Assembly (NCBI GenBank): GCA_950022655.1 | Contig: OX465579.1 | Span: forward strand, 47,595,950 to 47,659,949 | Source of the DNA: Alentia gelatinosa | Taxonomy: Eukaryota > Annelida > Polychaeta > Phyllodocida > Polynoidae | Direction of reading: 5' to 3' | DNA length: 64,000 nt | Shown here: piece after piece, positions 36,898-48,969 of the stretch | How positions within the stretch are numbered: the first letter of the stretch is position 1 | Layout: every line of letters begins with the position of its first letter | Program-made: the position numbers and the translations under genes | The notes under the pieces: generated by a model | What the model was told of the DNA's origin: nothing | What the model saw: only the letters and a program-made list of their open reading frames with translations | The model's database searches: none

Positions 36898-37780
36898 TCC
36901 ACTCTGACCAGAATCTCCTGTTTATGACCCCAAGCCACTCCCTGTAACCCTATACCTCCCTCTACCCCTCCCCCTCCCCTCCTCCAGTTCCCTGCCTGCC
37001 TGTGTTTTCATAGCAATATATTTCGCCTACTCCTGACTATGTCTCGATTGAGATCAAAGTGAGAGGGTATCAATCTCCAAGCAGATATCCTGACCAGCAG
37101 CAGACCTGTGCTTGGGGAGTGTGGCGCTACATCGCGCCAGTCTACACGGCCGTTTAGGGATGAGACCAGTCCCTGTGTCACTCAGAAGGGGTGGAGGGGT
37201 AGGATACAGGGACTGAGGCCAGTCTAGTTCTCATCCAGTCCCCTTTGCTCGAGGGTGGATCACTCAGGTGTCTTTGATGAGCGGCGTGCCGTGACGGGGG
37301 CACGGCGTGTGGTCATGGTGTGGTGGTGGGGGTCATAGACCCATGCCTTATTACCGCCTCCCCTGCTTGTATACAAAGGTGACAGCACGCCCGTAACGGA
37401 CGGCTCATGTGCCACACCCATGCACCTCTCCTCTCATCTATCTTTGTTACTGTTTCCCGACGTACGCTTCTCTTAATGATGATTGGTAACACGCGGGAGG
37501 GGGGTAGTCCAAATGTCCCCTTTATGTCTCATAGGAGTTCTTCTTTGAAGAAGTAAATTGAGATCCCAGAGATTTGATTTCTAACAGGTGATACAGTCGG
37601 ACGAGGGCAAAGGAAAAAACAATTTATATCAGTACCGACTTTAGTTACTATGTGAGAGAGGCACTTTTGGCCAGTTCAATGTAAGGCTCAGATCTCACAT
37701 TGGCCAGCAGTGAGAGCATTGTTGGGCAACCTGAAGTCATGCAGCCTTACAGAGCGCTATACACAACCTGTTCTCTGCTA

Positions 37781-37930
37781 TTATCCTAACCCCTAATATA
37801 AAATCCCATAGGCTTAACATTGGGTTTCCGTATGCCACGCTGACTGGCATACAGAGTTTTATATGCCACTAGTGGCATACAGCATTGTTATCACGTAATA
37901 TTCAAAAATCGAGGAGACGGGGTAGGAAAA
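37781..37930. mobile_element. TTATCCTACCCC-ended MITE, diverged inverted copy
   Basis: Begins ttatcctaacccctaatata and ends gacggggtaggaaaa; ggcttaacat and tggcatacag blocks inside correspond to the inverse of the copies at 6411 and 15311. Divergence is higher than between those two. Confidence 0.6.
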
Positions 37931-37945
37931 ATCAAAACCTGATTC

Positions 37946-38065
37946 GTTTCAATCTTGGCCACCGCATTCCACTCCTGAAGTTTTGGCTCCGGACTTCACT
38001 CGGCTTCGCCTCATGAAGTCACTTTTCCAAACTCCAGTCATGGAATACGGTGGCCTAGATTAAAC
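37946..38065. repeat. Foldback with imperfect ~52-bp arms
   Basis: Arms about 37946-38000 and 38014-38065 mirror each other (aatcttggccaccgcattcc against the inverse of ggaatacggtggcctagatt). The loop contains cggcttcgcctc. The same loop word (cttcgcctc) occurs in the foldback at 39427-39527. Just outside, ctcatccagttttacgatag is the inverse of a block at about 54813-54833. Confidence 0.65.
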
Positions 38066-39307
38066 CTCATCCAGTTTTACGATAGTATTTATCTATTCTC
38101 TGCTACTTTCATTGGGTAGTCCTGGGTATCTGTTGAATTCAGATTGAGAAACATAGGCATTAAAAATGTCAACTAGTGAAGTAGACATTGCGGTGGCAGG
38201 CATGCGAAAAAGAAAATGTTATTAAAATGGTAAGTGTGTGTGAAAGTCAAAATATGATTGGTAATATTTATGATATGAGATTTTGTTTTAGAAGTGTGAA
38301 TTGATGTATCCAATTTTAGGAAGAGAATGTGAAGATGGAAGGGACAATTTCAGGAAAAATATGAGCTAAGGTGAGAGCCACCTACGAAGTGGAAAGCAAA
38401 AGTGTGTGGAAGAAAAGGCCATTGGCTGAGAAAATGCAAAAAAGCCTGGGAGAGGTCAACTAGTACCACCAGTGGACTACTGCCCTTATATGTTATGTAG
38501 ATGAAGTTGAAGCTGAAGTTTGCATAAATCTGGTTACATAATTAAAAAAAACATGGAAACTATTAAAAAAAACATGGAAACACGAGACACCGAGAATCGA
38601 AAATATAATTTCTTTCCTATTGAAAGTAAGAATCTATAATACATTTAGTTTAATTGTCGATAAATGTCAGGCGAGTGATGCATTTATGGCCGTGTTCCGA
38701 GTAATCATACATGGTTTAACTGTTTTACCGCTGACACAAATCACAAATTTTAAGTCGACATATTCGATGGTAAATATCATCGGATTATCATGTCTGGTTC
38801 GAGAGAGGATCTACTTTGGCCGGGGACAATATGGGGTGGTGAGGGGGAGAGGGGGAGACTACAGATTAAGGTCCTGATGATTACTTGCCCACCAAGTAAT
38901 AAGTTCAGGAGCTAATCAATTATTGGTTACTCAGACTTAGCAAAGTAAGTGGCCCACATTCCGGTCTGAATTTTTGTGTTCGATCTGGCTTGCAATATTT
39001 TCGCCGTCTAGTGATTGTTTCCTTTCGGATCGGTCCACCCAAAATACACTACACCATACACATACGCCCCCTCATGGTTCATACACGCAATACTTCAACC
39101 TTCACCTTCAACCCTCACCCCACACAGCACTTCACTCATCTCCATTTCTACACACACAAATCCATTAAAAAACCCATACATCTATCATACAGAATTTATT
39201 ATCCCCCCTTATCAGTACCCAAGTTTATCTCCCCCCTGGTACAAGTTTAGCTATAGGAATAACATTAGAAAAATATACTCAACGATCACCCTGGTAAAGT
39301 GACAATA
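38066..39307. other. No gene seen
   Basis: AT-rich, with a C-biased low-complexity stretch at 39045-39240 that yields overlapping His/Pro/Ser/Thr-rich frames in all three plus frames; none looks real. Confidence 0.5.
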
Positions 39308-39329
39308 CTACGCCACGGCCGTGGCATAG
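39308..39329. repeat. 22-bp near-perfect palindrome
   Basis: ctacgccacggccgtggcatag with one mismatched pair. It stands out as a GC-rich island in AT-rich sequence. Confidence 0.8.
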
Positions 39330-39426
39330 TGAGTTTGCTAAGTATATTCTTATTATTCTGAAGTTGTGATGATATTTAATGTCATAGATAGGGGTAAGGT
39401 AAATCGAGAACTGCACTCAAATTGCA

Positions 39427-39527
39427 AAATAGACAATACTCCACTCGTTTGGCTGGGCCATAATCGTCACTCTGCTTCGCCTCGATGACGATTGCGGCCC
39501 AGCCAAACCCGTGGAGTATTGTCTATT
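39427..39527. mobile_element. Foldback element, 43-bp arms
   Basis: Arms 39427-39469 and 39485-39527 mirror each other with few mismatches (aaatagacaatactccac outermost). The loop is tctgcttcgcctcga, close to the loop of 37946-38065, which suggests a family of foldbacks sharing a loop. Confidence 0.75.
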
Positions 39528-39975
39528 TATACGAATCTCGATGCAGCTCTATATGAATATTTTCACTTCATTATCATTCTCTCATGTCAACAATCATTTT
39601 TATAATATGTGTACATTTCTCGTTGTGGAGTTTTCTCGACCTTGCCAGGGGGGGTTGGGTTGTGTTTTACTCCAATAATTTTTATACTATTACCTTTATA
39701 TCAATTACCAAATAATTCCTCAATATATCATCATGTTTATCTTTTATTCAAACAAATATTAATGTATTCCTAAGGACTGCCGCCATATGTTGTCTTCACG
39801 GAGGAAGGTCCAAAATAATGAATACTTCCAGACCTATCAGACACTCGCTTTGTGAGCGACAACGGATGACATTTTCCTAGAGAGAACATTTCCCCTCATA
39901 GTCCAGACCAATGTAGTAAGCACTTATAAAAGGGCCTTTGTGTTTTATGTCACTATAAGCGAATCGTATTCAGGG

Positions 39976-40167
39976 GGTGAAATACTTCCCAAATCTCACA
40001 GAGACGGTGACATTTGCCAAGCAGACAATGGACGAGGAGAACAATGCTATCGCAGTAAGACAAATAATCCAGCAGATGACGGCGGGACGTGGATTAAAGA
40101 TCATCGACAAATATTTGCAGGATTTCAACGCTTTTGCTGTATACTGTTCTCTGACTACTCCCTTATA
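39976..40167 (+). CDS. Small coding-like block, possible exon or micro-gene
   Basis: A frame starting after ttcag/GGG reads GVKYFPNLTETVTFAKQT, then M-DEENNAIAVRQIIQQM, then TAGRGLKIIDKYLQDF, and ends NAFAVYCSLTTPL before TAA at about 40166. The composition looks like a soluble helical protein and not like random frame. The internal ATG has a strong context (acaATGG). A TATA-type word (tataaaagg) lies at about 39926. A 3' splice-like cgtattcag stands just before the block, and a possible donor (GCA then gtaaga) lies inside it. It could be a terminal exon, a retrocopy piece or chance; family not recognised. Confidence 0.3.
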
Positions 40168-40189
40168 AAAGCACGCAATAAGTGAAACC

Positions 40190-42940
40190 CAAACTAAACT
40201 TGGTATGTGAAAAGTATAATCGGGCTACAGATTGATGACTGATTAAAGGCATTCATTTGAAGAAATTTGATAATCACAATGGGCAAACTTGGGGTTGAGA
40301 TACCAAATGAAATACTAGAAACGTAAATAAATATACAAGAGGATTCAATTTTGTATGGTTAAACGGTACAGAGTTCATATAAAACTTCAGTTAAAGAACC
40401 AGATATTTAGAATACAAAACGTATCTAAACCGAAGTTTAACAATGGATAACTGAAATATTTTACAAATACTGCCGATAGAGGATATATATTTCGCTTTTT
40501 ACCTTCTTCTGGGATTGCCAGTGACCGATGGAATGGACATCTAATATACCAGCACTATGAATGAATAAGCGCACATCGCTTGGCATTGGGGATTCCATAA
40601 TGCCTTAGCTTTCATCTCTAATCCTGTAATAGACAAGGAGCCTCTCACAAGGCCGTCACTTTATTCGGCACCATGACGCGATGTCTGAGGACTGGGACTT
40701 ATCTCGCATTATCTGACACCCTACTGAGCGCGTCTCTGATATTCACAGACATACCAATAAAAGGTCATCGTCATATAACGGTATTCCGCGTCCTTACAGG
40801 CACTGACCTAACAGGGAACGTGAAACCACACCATATGCGGTAAAGGCATCGGACGGGATCTAAAGGCCGCGCATTCTGTCAGATTTATGAAATGCAGAAA
40901 TTAATTATGAGGATAGAGACCCTGTTAAGAGACCGCTATATGGTTAACTTTCTAGTGGATTAGACAGAAGAAAGACGTGAAGGGCAATTATAGTTGATTT
41001 TTCAAAGACCTTTAATCTATGCTTAAAATTTGAATCCAAATTGGGACCTCTAACGTAGGAACACATTGATAAACATACAACAGTATGCAGAAGTGCTTGG
41101 TAACAGTGTTTTTATCAATCATATGAAGTGGGTTACTAGTAAAAATAAACTCCGGTAAATTACCTCATTATGCACATTAAGGAGAACCACAGAGTAAATT
41201 ACTCATGTCTCAATATAGGGAAACATACAAATAAAGCCTTCAGTATCCCAAGCTGTTCCACAATACTACAGCCTTTCTTAAGGTCCACCAAAGCCCTCAA
41301 TATGATTAACTGCCGGGCAGTGAACCCCTAACCCTTAGTTCTAAAAATTGTTGGCTTCGCTCCATGTCCGTTCCAAAAGGGTAGCTCACCAGTGGGAGAA
41401 GTGCTATATCCAGCTCACCAACAGAATCAAAAGCTATCACCGACTCGGGTCTCCATAGCAAATCCATATGTGCAGGTCAATGGGGTAAGTCTGTCGACAG
41501 AATGTCCTTTTCCATACGGATACAATTGCATTTGTTCTGTGCAACAAAAAGGTTGTGCAGAGTAAATTGCTGAGTGGCATTTCAATGAGAATTCTGTCCA
41601 CACGAGGTGTTGCTCTGGCATTCTTTTCCTAAGCTCACATACTTTTAACCATTTGTGTTACTCCGGACACGTTATCGCTTCCAATCGACGATACTTTTTA
41701 AAAGATAACCACTGTTATGTGTCAAAGACTAAATCTAGCTTGGTACTTACTAGAACAAATGAGTCATTGAGTAACGGCTAGTAGAGTCAGATGCTCTACA
41801 AACAAGATATGTTACTAACGCGATTAATAAAGGTTAGACCATGAAAACCAGCCTTATGTATAAGCTGAGGCCCAGCCCTCTTTATTGAGAATTGTTATGT
41901 ACCAACTCAGGGAATTGATGTAAACTTATAACTCCATAAAGAATTTTTTTTTTAAGTTTCGCAATACCGGCATCCAGCTGAATTTCTTAGTTTCGATCAA
42001 GTTTTTCTACGCCTTATATAAGCTCGAATGCAAAATTCTCCTTCTTTTGGGACCTGTCTGTATTTCCTCTACATAATTATAGATAGGCTTCCCGAAGAAA
42101 GTACAAACAAATGTATTGCAAAGATCCATTCTATAGTCAGAGAACATTGGCATATAACTGATTATTTGCCGCAAATATATTGATTTATCAATATCAATAG
42201 ATAGATCAATGTATTAATCTATTATCATAGCAGAGCATCCTTTTAATTGGCATCCAGATCTGGCGTAAACTATGTCTATGGCGATGGAAAACAACTGCAA
42301 GAAGAAGATACAGAACAGTGAATCTGATTTAAGATTCCCCAGTCTTTCACACTGCTTTTTATCTATCTTTATTCACCACTCATCATTACATCCACAGTGT
42401 GTGAATTCGTTTAATAGAAAGAAAAAAATATACATTCTCTTCGTTCGTTTCTACTGTGTCAAAGGGAAGAAGGCAACCATTTGATCGTGAACTTTCTTTA
42501 CAATTACCGAACGCCCATTATATAACACATGTGTTACACAGATACTTCTCTGACAGTCCCATTAAAATCTCTGTTGAATTGAAAGGTTAACAGGTTTTTT
42601 AATCTCGAAAACAGACACTGTCCATTTGGGAAATTCACTGACAGCGGATTTGAAAGAGTCCAGTGAAGGAAACAGTGGGAAAAATGAAAAGACGATTATG
42701 TAAGAAAACAATACATCTAGCAATACTGATTTTTACCGAATTTTAATTCAACATCGCTTATTTTCTGAGGCAAAACGTATATCAATGATAACGAAATTAT
42801 TAATTGTCGGTTTGTGATAATTCATAATACAAATGATATGGAAGTTGTATATTGCAGTCGAAAACTTCCCTCTCATAAAAATACAATACGTTAAAAGAAT
42901 AATACAAGGTGTCATAAATAAAACTATAAACAAGTGTGAA
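40190..42940. other. No gene seen
   Basis: AT-rich, short frames only, no repeat structure noticed. Confidence 0.5.
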
Positions 42941-42944
42941 CCGC

Positions 42945-43480
42945 AAAGGCGGGGCCCACACGACGGTGGCACTGTCGGGGTACGATCATATCTACTTTCT
43001 GATGCATGGCTATGTACTTCTTTATGGCAGTTGCTCCCTCTCTATGTATAAATCAGGGGAACTGATCGGGGGCCGTCGGGTGATCCGTCCGTGTTTGTCC
43101 CCGCCGCGAGCTGCTCTGACCTGGCCGTGAACTGTTCCGAGCTGCTCGGCAAAGCGAAGCACTGCGCATCTGTCTTCATCTTTAATACATAGTGGGCGCG
43201 GAATGGATGGCTCGGCGGCCGTGAGCTCAAGACGACGGCCGCGGCCAGCTTCACACCACGTGGCAGCTCGACGACAGAGCAGCTCACGTCAGAGGTCAAG
43301 CGGATAGAGCAGCCCGGGCGCTACATGGCGTCACCCGGCGCGCTCGAGCACCTCACCTCCCGCTCTATTCTAATCGAATTACAGGCGCCAAGCGCCACGA
43401 CTTGCACCTTGTACAGACCCAACGTCTTTGTACAGAGCTTCTGCCACAGCCAACTGTCCAGATCGTAATTCGCCCTAGAC
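42945..43480. other. GC- and CpG-rich island, possible transposon remnant
   Basis: The base composition changes sharply here. The left edge aaaggcggggcccacacgac has the look of a DNA-transposon terminal repeat, but no matching right end was found. Inside, gagctgctc and its inverse gagcagctc recur (about 43108, 43137, 43276), and gctgctcggc / gacggccgcgg words form partial inverted pairs. No coding frame with splice support was found. A promoter-type CpG island is the alternative. Confidence 0.35.
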
Positions 43481-46400
43481 GCGTGTGCGGAAGAAATATA
43501 TTTTCATTTCCAGTGACAGGTGTTTCACTCCCTAAGGCAGCAGGAGGTGGGACTTCTTTGTAACCACGTTCATCCCATGGCCAACGGAGGGACCACTACC
43601 TCAAAATAGAATTTCTACCCAAACTACCGACGTTCACAGATCGACGTTTGGGCAGAATCATGTGCCAAACCAACTGGACTTATCCACAAAACTGACTATG
43701 CATTCTCCATATAGGAAAATGGCAATTGGAATTGGGTGAAGCTGACTTGTGCCTGGTTGGTGTGGGGGCGTTTTTAGCAAACAAAAATCCGCTTTTCTTA
43801 TATTCAAATAATTTCAAAGCTAATTCACTGAATAACTTATCAAACCGAACATCTAATTTCATATTGAGCACTATCAATCATTAATCCCAGATATCTATAG
43901 ACCTACTTATCAACAGCTTCTATCCAATATATTTAATGCCCATTTCTAAACGCCTTTTCTATTTATATCGTGCTTATATATTTTTAATAGATGACATCTA
44001 GTCCATCAAGGCTGAACATTAGTCTTTTTACCTCTGTACAGGAGTTCTATTAGTTTATAGGAAGAACAACGAAAATAAGGATTTTGTCCGAGCCACTACT
44101 CATTCATCGTTATTGTAACTATACAACTATGTTATAAATTTTGATTGATTGAACAATAAATGTATATGGTAAATATGAACGTGAGACATGGAGCACTGGT
44201 GGGACCGACAGGTAGCACATCGACATGCTGCACACCAACAGGCTATTGACAGGCAGTCGTTAGGCAGGCCGCCGAGAAGAAGGGCACAAACAGGCTGCCG
44301 AGAGGCAGCATACCACTAGTAACATATTATGAGGCTTGAAATGGGAGATATCACCAGGGCATTGACATGTAGCTTTGTGGCCACGAAATGAGAAAAAGAT
44401 TGGCCATTGTGTATCTAAGACAATACTTTTCTGGGCAATATGTGAATAAAGTATGTTTTTAAGAAGTATCTTATCAATTCAAAGCCGAGGAGTAGGTATT
44501 GTACGATAACTCGTATTGGTTTATCTGAATTACTTCATATACTGACTTCAACGATAATGTCTATGGTTTATGTTCATGATGACACATAATTAGACATGAC
44601 ATTCCGCATGTGTGTGTTCGCAATGTCAGTAGTCTATGCTTTCAGAATAGGTCATCAGACAGTGCCAGAATTATGCCAGACGCAAAACACATGGATCTGG
44701 AAGCATCTATTGGCTGAGAATTGCATGCTTGGCATAATCGGAGATTTTCTCCATTCAGGAGGTTTTCGTGTGCTAGTCTGGAGTCACCTATTTTCAGACG
44801 GGTCACCATCACTTGTTCACATGGCTTGGACCCCCACAGTTTCTCTCCCATTTACAGTTTAATGAATGGTGTGCAGTTTGTTTCTTATTTGCTGTGCTCA
44901 CTGATGGGTGGATTATGATTTTTACATTGGCGAAGTGAGACGCCCCTGCGTGCACCCAGGATGAGAGGATTTAGGAAAAGCTTAGTTCTCCCCATAAGGT
45001 ACAGCCTTAACCAAAGATATGCCGAAATGGGCATTTTAAAGCAACGTCAACTATCCCGTCTTTTCCCTTTAATTAATAGACAGGATATGATAAGCTATTG
45101 GTAATGATAAGATGAGCAAAAGCCGGTTACTATATTGCAATGCCGTACAAATATACATTAGTTCTACCTTTTTGTTTAGACCCAGCGTTGAAACTTGTAT
45201 GTGTTGAGATATATTCGCTATTGAATTCTGCACCTGTGCATACTTGTGCATATATGGCGAGCTGACCCAATCGGGAGAGGTAGCTCAGTATGAAACGCTA
45301 CATAATAGACAGAGGCATCTATGTATCGAACATGCATCTCGCATCATCCATTCCAGGTGAAATAACACCTGCGGTTTAATTGCCGTAGCAGATTGAATAA
45401 CGTCAAATGAGTATCAAAAGATGTCTGTAAAGTTGAATAAATCATCGGAGACTCTTCGGACAATGAAGTTTCAGAGTAGACAATGCCTGACCACCTGCGG
45501 CTGTCTGTGGAGGATATATGCATCAGATAATCCACCTGCACATCCTACATCAATCTGCCGTATAGCATGCCATGTCCACCGTTTTTAATTAGACATCCTA
45601 CCTCGGCAAGGAACACTCAGATTACTAATTACCCTAAGTTCATGATTCACGACACTGATTTCCACATTATTTTACAGACCACCACTGTCGTTTATAAGTG
45701 CATATTGACGGGGGGAACAATTCCCAAGTAATCTATACTAAGAAAGCACAGAAAATGGGTTAATTTCCTTTATTTTGAAGGACACATCTGTTTTAGTGGA
45801 TTTTTTCCTGGGCTTCATTAAATACCATGAGGCTGTGAATTCCTATCGAGGGAAAATTTACAGATGTGAAAGCTTGTCCACTCGCAATTGTCTACAGACA
45901 TTGTCATCCATTTACCATAAATACGCATGTATTAAATGGGTTGCATATTTAAAGTAGAACGATTTTTGCGAATTTCCTGCTCACATGGGTATTTTTTATT
46001 TTATCTCTCTACCGATTGTCTTTTTAGTTTGACGAAACTCAAGTTGAGTTTAAGAGGTTGTACTTTTTGTCCTGTGTGTAATTGCCTGAGAGCAATGTTG
46101 AGCACCTTTAACCACTAGAAACGCAGTTCGAGGCATACCCAAATGATCTATTCTAGGACCATTTCCGGAAAGAGACGGTTCTAAAGTAATCTATATTCAT
46201 AAGATATAAATTACATTCTAGCCATCTTGACCATGACAATATTGTAGACCATATGCGGATGCATTTGTTATCGGTTCACCATGCACGAGGGTACGCTCTG
46301 ACTATGAACTATGATACTTTAGAAGATGACGAAAAGTGGGGCAATTGATAGTAACCTTGGGTGTATGTACACAAATATATCTCACAGTTAGTATAGATCA

Positions 46401-48180
46401 TCCCAGATCGTGTTTAGGAAGGTTTTCTAATATATGAATGTATTTCTGATCTCTGTTTTCAATTCATTTCAGATAGAGGAACAGCTAATGTTAATACTTC
46501 AAAATAAAGGTACGCTGATCACAGTAACACGATCGATCCTTGCACTTAAGTTTAATCAAAACAATCCGTTTTCCATGAAACTTCAATCAGAATAACCTAC
46601 TTTTCATGAAACAGATAGACTTAATTTATTTAGTCTTCATTTATGCAAGCTCACCTCAATTGTCGTCGACGCTCCGAGGCGTCGTCGCTCGTAATACTTT
46701 AATCAATTACATTTTCTTTCTCGTTGTGACTTTACGCTGTGTGAGCTTGCGAGCCTAACGTGAGTATCATGAATAATGAACGAACACTATACGTGAGAAC
46801 AACTTGTGAACTACTTTCAAATAGTATCAACAACCGTGGATGAAAGGATAGCACAGGTCCCTAGCAACTGGTGAATATTGTGAATTATTCACCTTTCTAG
46901 ACAGAGGAAATACAAAAACAACGACAAACTAATTACTAATTGCCATACAATTCCAAGCGCAAAATTTAGCCATTGTGCAATAAGACTGGAAAGGTTCCGC
47001 AACTGCTGCATGAAATGACATTGGCTTAGAAAAGACAATTCAGCAGTCTCTAAGCGAACAACATCAGAGAAGTAGAAAAGTTTGCCTGGAAATAACAAAT
47101 AAAGTTAATGGTAAGAAAATTTAATATCTTCATTTCCTGGCAGAATATGACTTAGAGTGGAGAAGTGAGTGTTTCGGTTAAACATTGTAAGTGTGGTCAA
47201 CGGTCGTACAATGAAAGTATTGACAACGGCGGTTGTGTTTTATTGAGCATCGAAACAATACTGTATTGTCTGAAATTGATCGTCATCCAGGCAGTAAATT
47301 AGGCAAACGAAAGGTCAATTACCATAAAATGTATTTACAATATCACCCAGCCATCTAATCCAATGTTCATCATTTTCAATAGTTCCATTCTTATAGAGTT
47401 GAAAGATGAAAACATGAATACCATTTTTGACTTTCAAAAACACTGGGCTGAACTTTAGATATTCAGATATTCTCTTGCGAATTATTCAAAACGTAGATTT
47501 TCTAGATTATCTCAAAAGAAAGGGGTTGCATAATTCTAATGAATGTTTAAAATCAAAATAATGCTAAATACCATCTGTATACAGACAACTAGAAATAAGC
47601 CAATAAAGTATATTCTAAAACTTGGAAAGTAAAGAGATAATAATGTAAACGGCCTCAGTGTGTAGATATTTTCCTGTTAAAGGTAAGCCAATAAATCTGA
47701 CGTCGTTCATGACCGAATCATCTATATTTTCCCGTTGGTTATGACATAATTTGCAATTTGTGTTTGTTCATTTTACACAGAGCACCTGCGGTCCCCTATA
47801 AAACCCAGCTAGGGCTATTAGATTTGATTTCGGGTGCCTGGACGTGGTTGCAACAGTCACTTTAAACCAGGTTCCTGGTCTCAGACTTGCACAGAGCCTT
47901 AGGCTGCTGAACATCAACACCTTCACCTGGTTTTTACCCGGTTATGCAATTTGAGTTGTAATATATACCCTATAGCTGACCTGATTTGAAATGTTGTTGT
48001 TGTACTCACCGAGGCGACAACGCGAAGTAATACCTATGTGTTAGGAAGGGTATTGCAAAGAGTTCGGGCCTATTTATTCAAGCTATAATTATATTGTTTG
48101 AAATTGTGTTATTCATATTTTCTGCTATGTTTGTCCCAGCCATTGACTGTGTAGTTTAAAGCAACTGACACCATACGTTG
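43481..48180. other. No gene seen
   Basis: AT-rich. A weak inverted pair (gcaagctcac at about 46647 and gtgagcttgc at about 46740) encloses CGTCG-rich words. Nothing else was noticed. Confidence 0.5.
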
Positions 48181-48405
48181 TCTCATGGGTGGAAAAATAG
48201 GTTTTCCTATTTTTCAAAGTTCTAGGAATGAATTTCGTACTCTCAAAAGCTATTTCACACACACCGGTTCTCCTACATCAATGAAAGACAAACAAAACAT
48301 TTACCTATTGCTAGTCCCACCTACAACCTATAATATCTCCATTCCCCCTTCATACAAACAAAACAGTGACAGACACGAATTCAGAGAGGGGTTTAGGTTT
48401 CTCAC

Positions 48406-48562
48406 CGTGGTCGTCGGACGGCCCGGCGCGGTCGGAGCGCTGGGCCGTACGGTCTGCGCGTGGGGCCCGCGGGTAGTCACGGCTCATCAGGTCGCCATAG
48501 TCCAGCTCAGGCAACCGGAATTCCACGTCCTTGTTGGGGAACGGCAGGATCTCGGATTCATT
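48406..48562 (-). CDS. Internal exon (157 nt) of the minus-strand gene
   Basis: Strong splice sites frame this block on the minus strand: acceptor ctgttctgctttcag before AATGAATCC (upper end 48562) and donor CACG/gtgagaaa (lower end 48406). One frame is open throughout: 52 codons plus one G. The protein starts NESEILPFPNKDVEFRLPEL, goes on to DYGDLMSRDYPR and ends in a basic/Ala-Arg tail (APRADRTAQRSD, then AGPSDDH). GC content and codon use differ clearly from the AT-rich surroundings. Phase 0 entry fits the microexon at 56660-56686 and phase 1 exit fits the exon at 1-154. The acidic, tyrosine-bearing motifs (LDYGDL, RDYPR) suggest a disordered region with interaction motifs. The family is not recognised. 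The long plus-strand frame across this block is its shadow. Confidence 0.85.
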
Positions 48563-48639
48563 CTGAAAGCAGAACAGGGCAATATTAGCCATCGGTACAG
48601 CGGTGTCGTGGTGTGGGGTTCCGAGGGGGTGGATGCAGG

Positions 48640-48955
48640 GACGATGCCGGGTCGGTCAGGTCGGAGTGGTGCCAGATGGTGCGGGACGGGACAGGGGCAG
48701 GGTCAGGCCCGCTGCTGGGTGGTGTTAGGGTGGGCTGTGACAAGGATCGAAACTGGTGCTTGTGGTCGGCGCGGGTTCAAGGCTGCATGGCGGTGCAGGC
48801 AGCAGGATCAGTACAGTTTTGGAGGGAGTCCGGGAGGGATTTGGCGCGGGGGCGGGGTGGCGCGAGGTTGTACGGTACGGGGTTGGAGCGTGGTCAGGCG
48901 CGGTGTTGGGTGGCGTTAAGGCGGGCTGTGCTATGGGTGGGAAAGCAGGTAGCAC
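48640..48955 (+). repeat. Imperfect G-rich direct repeats upstream of the exon
   Basis: Two blocks about 200 bp apart share ggtcaggcSSg-tg-tgggtgg, then gttaRggYgggctgtg. On the transcribed minus strand this is a C-rich, pyrimidine-leaning stretch immediately before the exon's 3' splice site. Confidence 0.65.
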
Positions 48956-48969
48956 GAGAGGTTTGTGCA

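Larger units (their letters stand above)
155..48405 (-). other. Inferred 48.2-kb intron of the minus-strand gene
   Basis: The donor is at 48405 (CACG then gtgagaaa) and the acceptor at 155 (tttccag then CCACCCC). The phases on the two sides agree. The interval is filled with the transposons, foldbacks and simple repeats listed separately. It also holds a candidate alternative first exon (24568-24658) and a coding-like block on the opposite strand (39976-40167). If other exons of this gene lie inside, the interval is several introns rather than one; I found none with convincing splice sites and phase. Confidence 0.5.

Noticed and set aside
39045..39302. Three overlapping plus-strand frames
   Set aside because: C-biased low-complexity DNA opens all frames at once.
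45260..45335. gaggtagctcagtatg resembling a tRNA A box
   Set aside because: No paired stems and only a poor B box downstream.
47795..47812. TATAAAA word as a promoter
   Set aside because: No start-site context or downstream coding frame; such words are expected by chance in AT-rich DNA.
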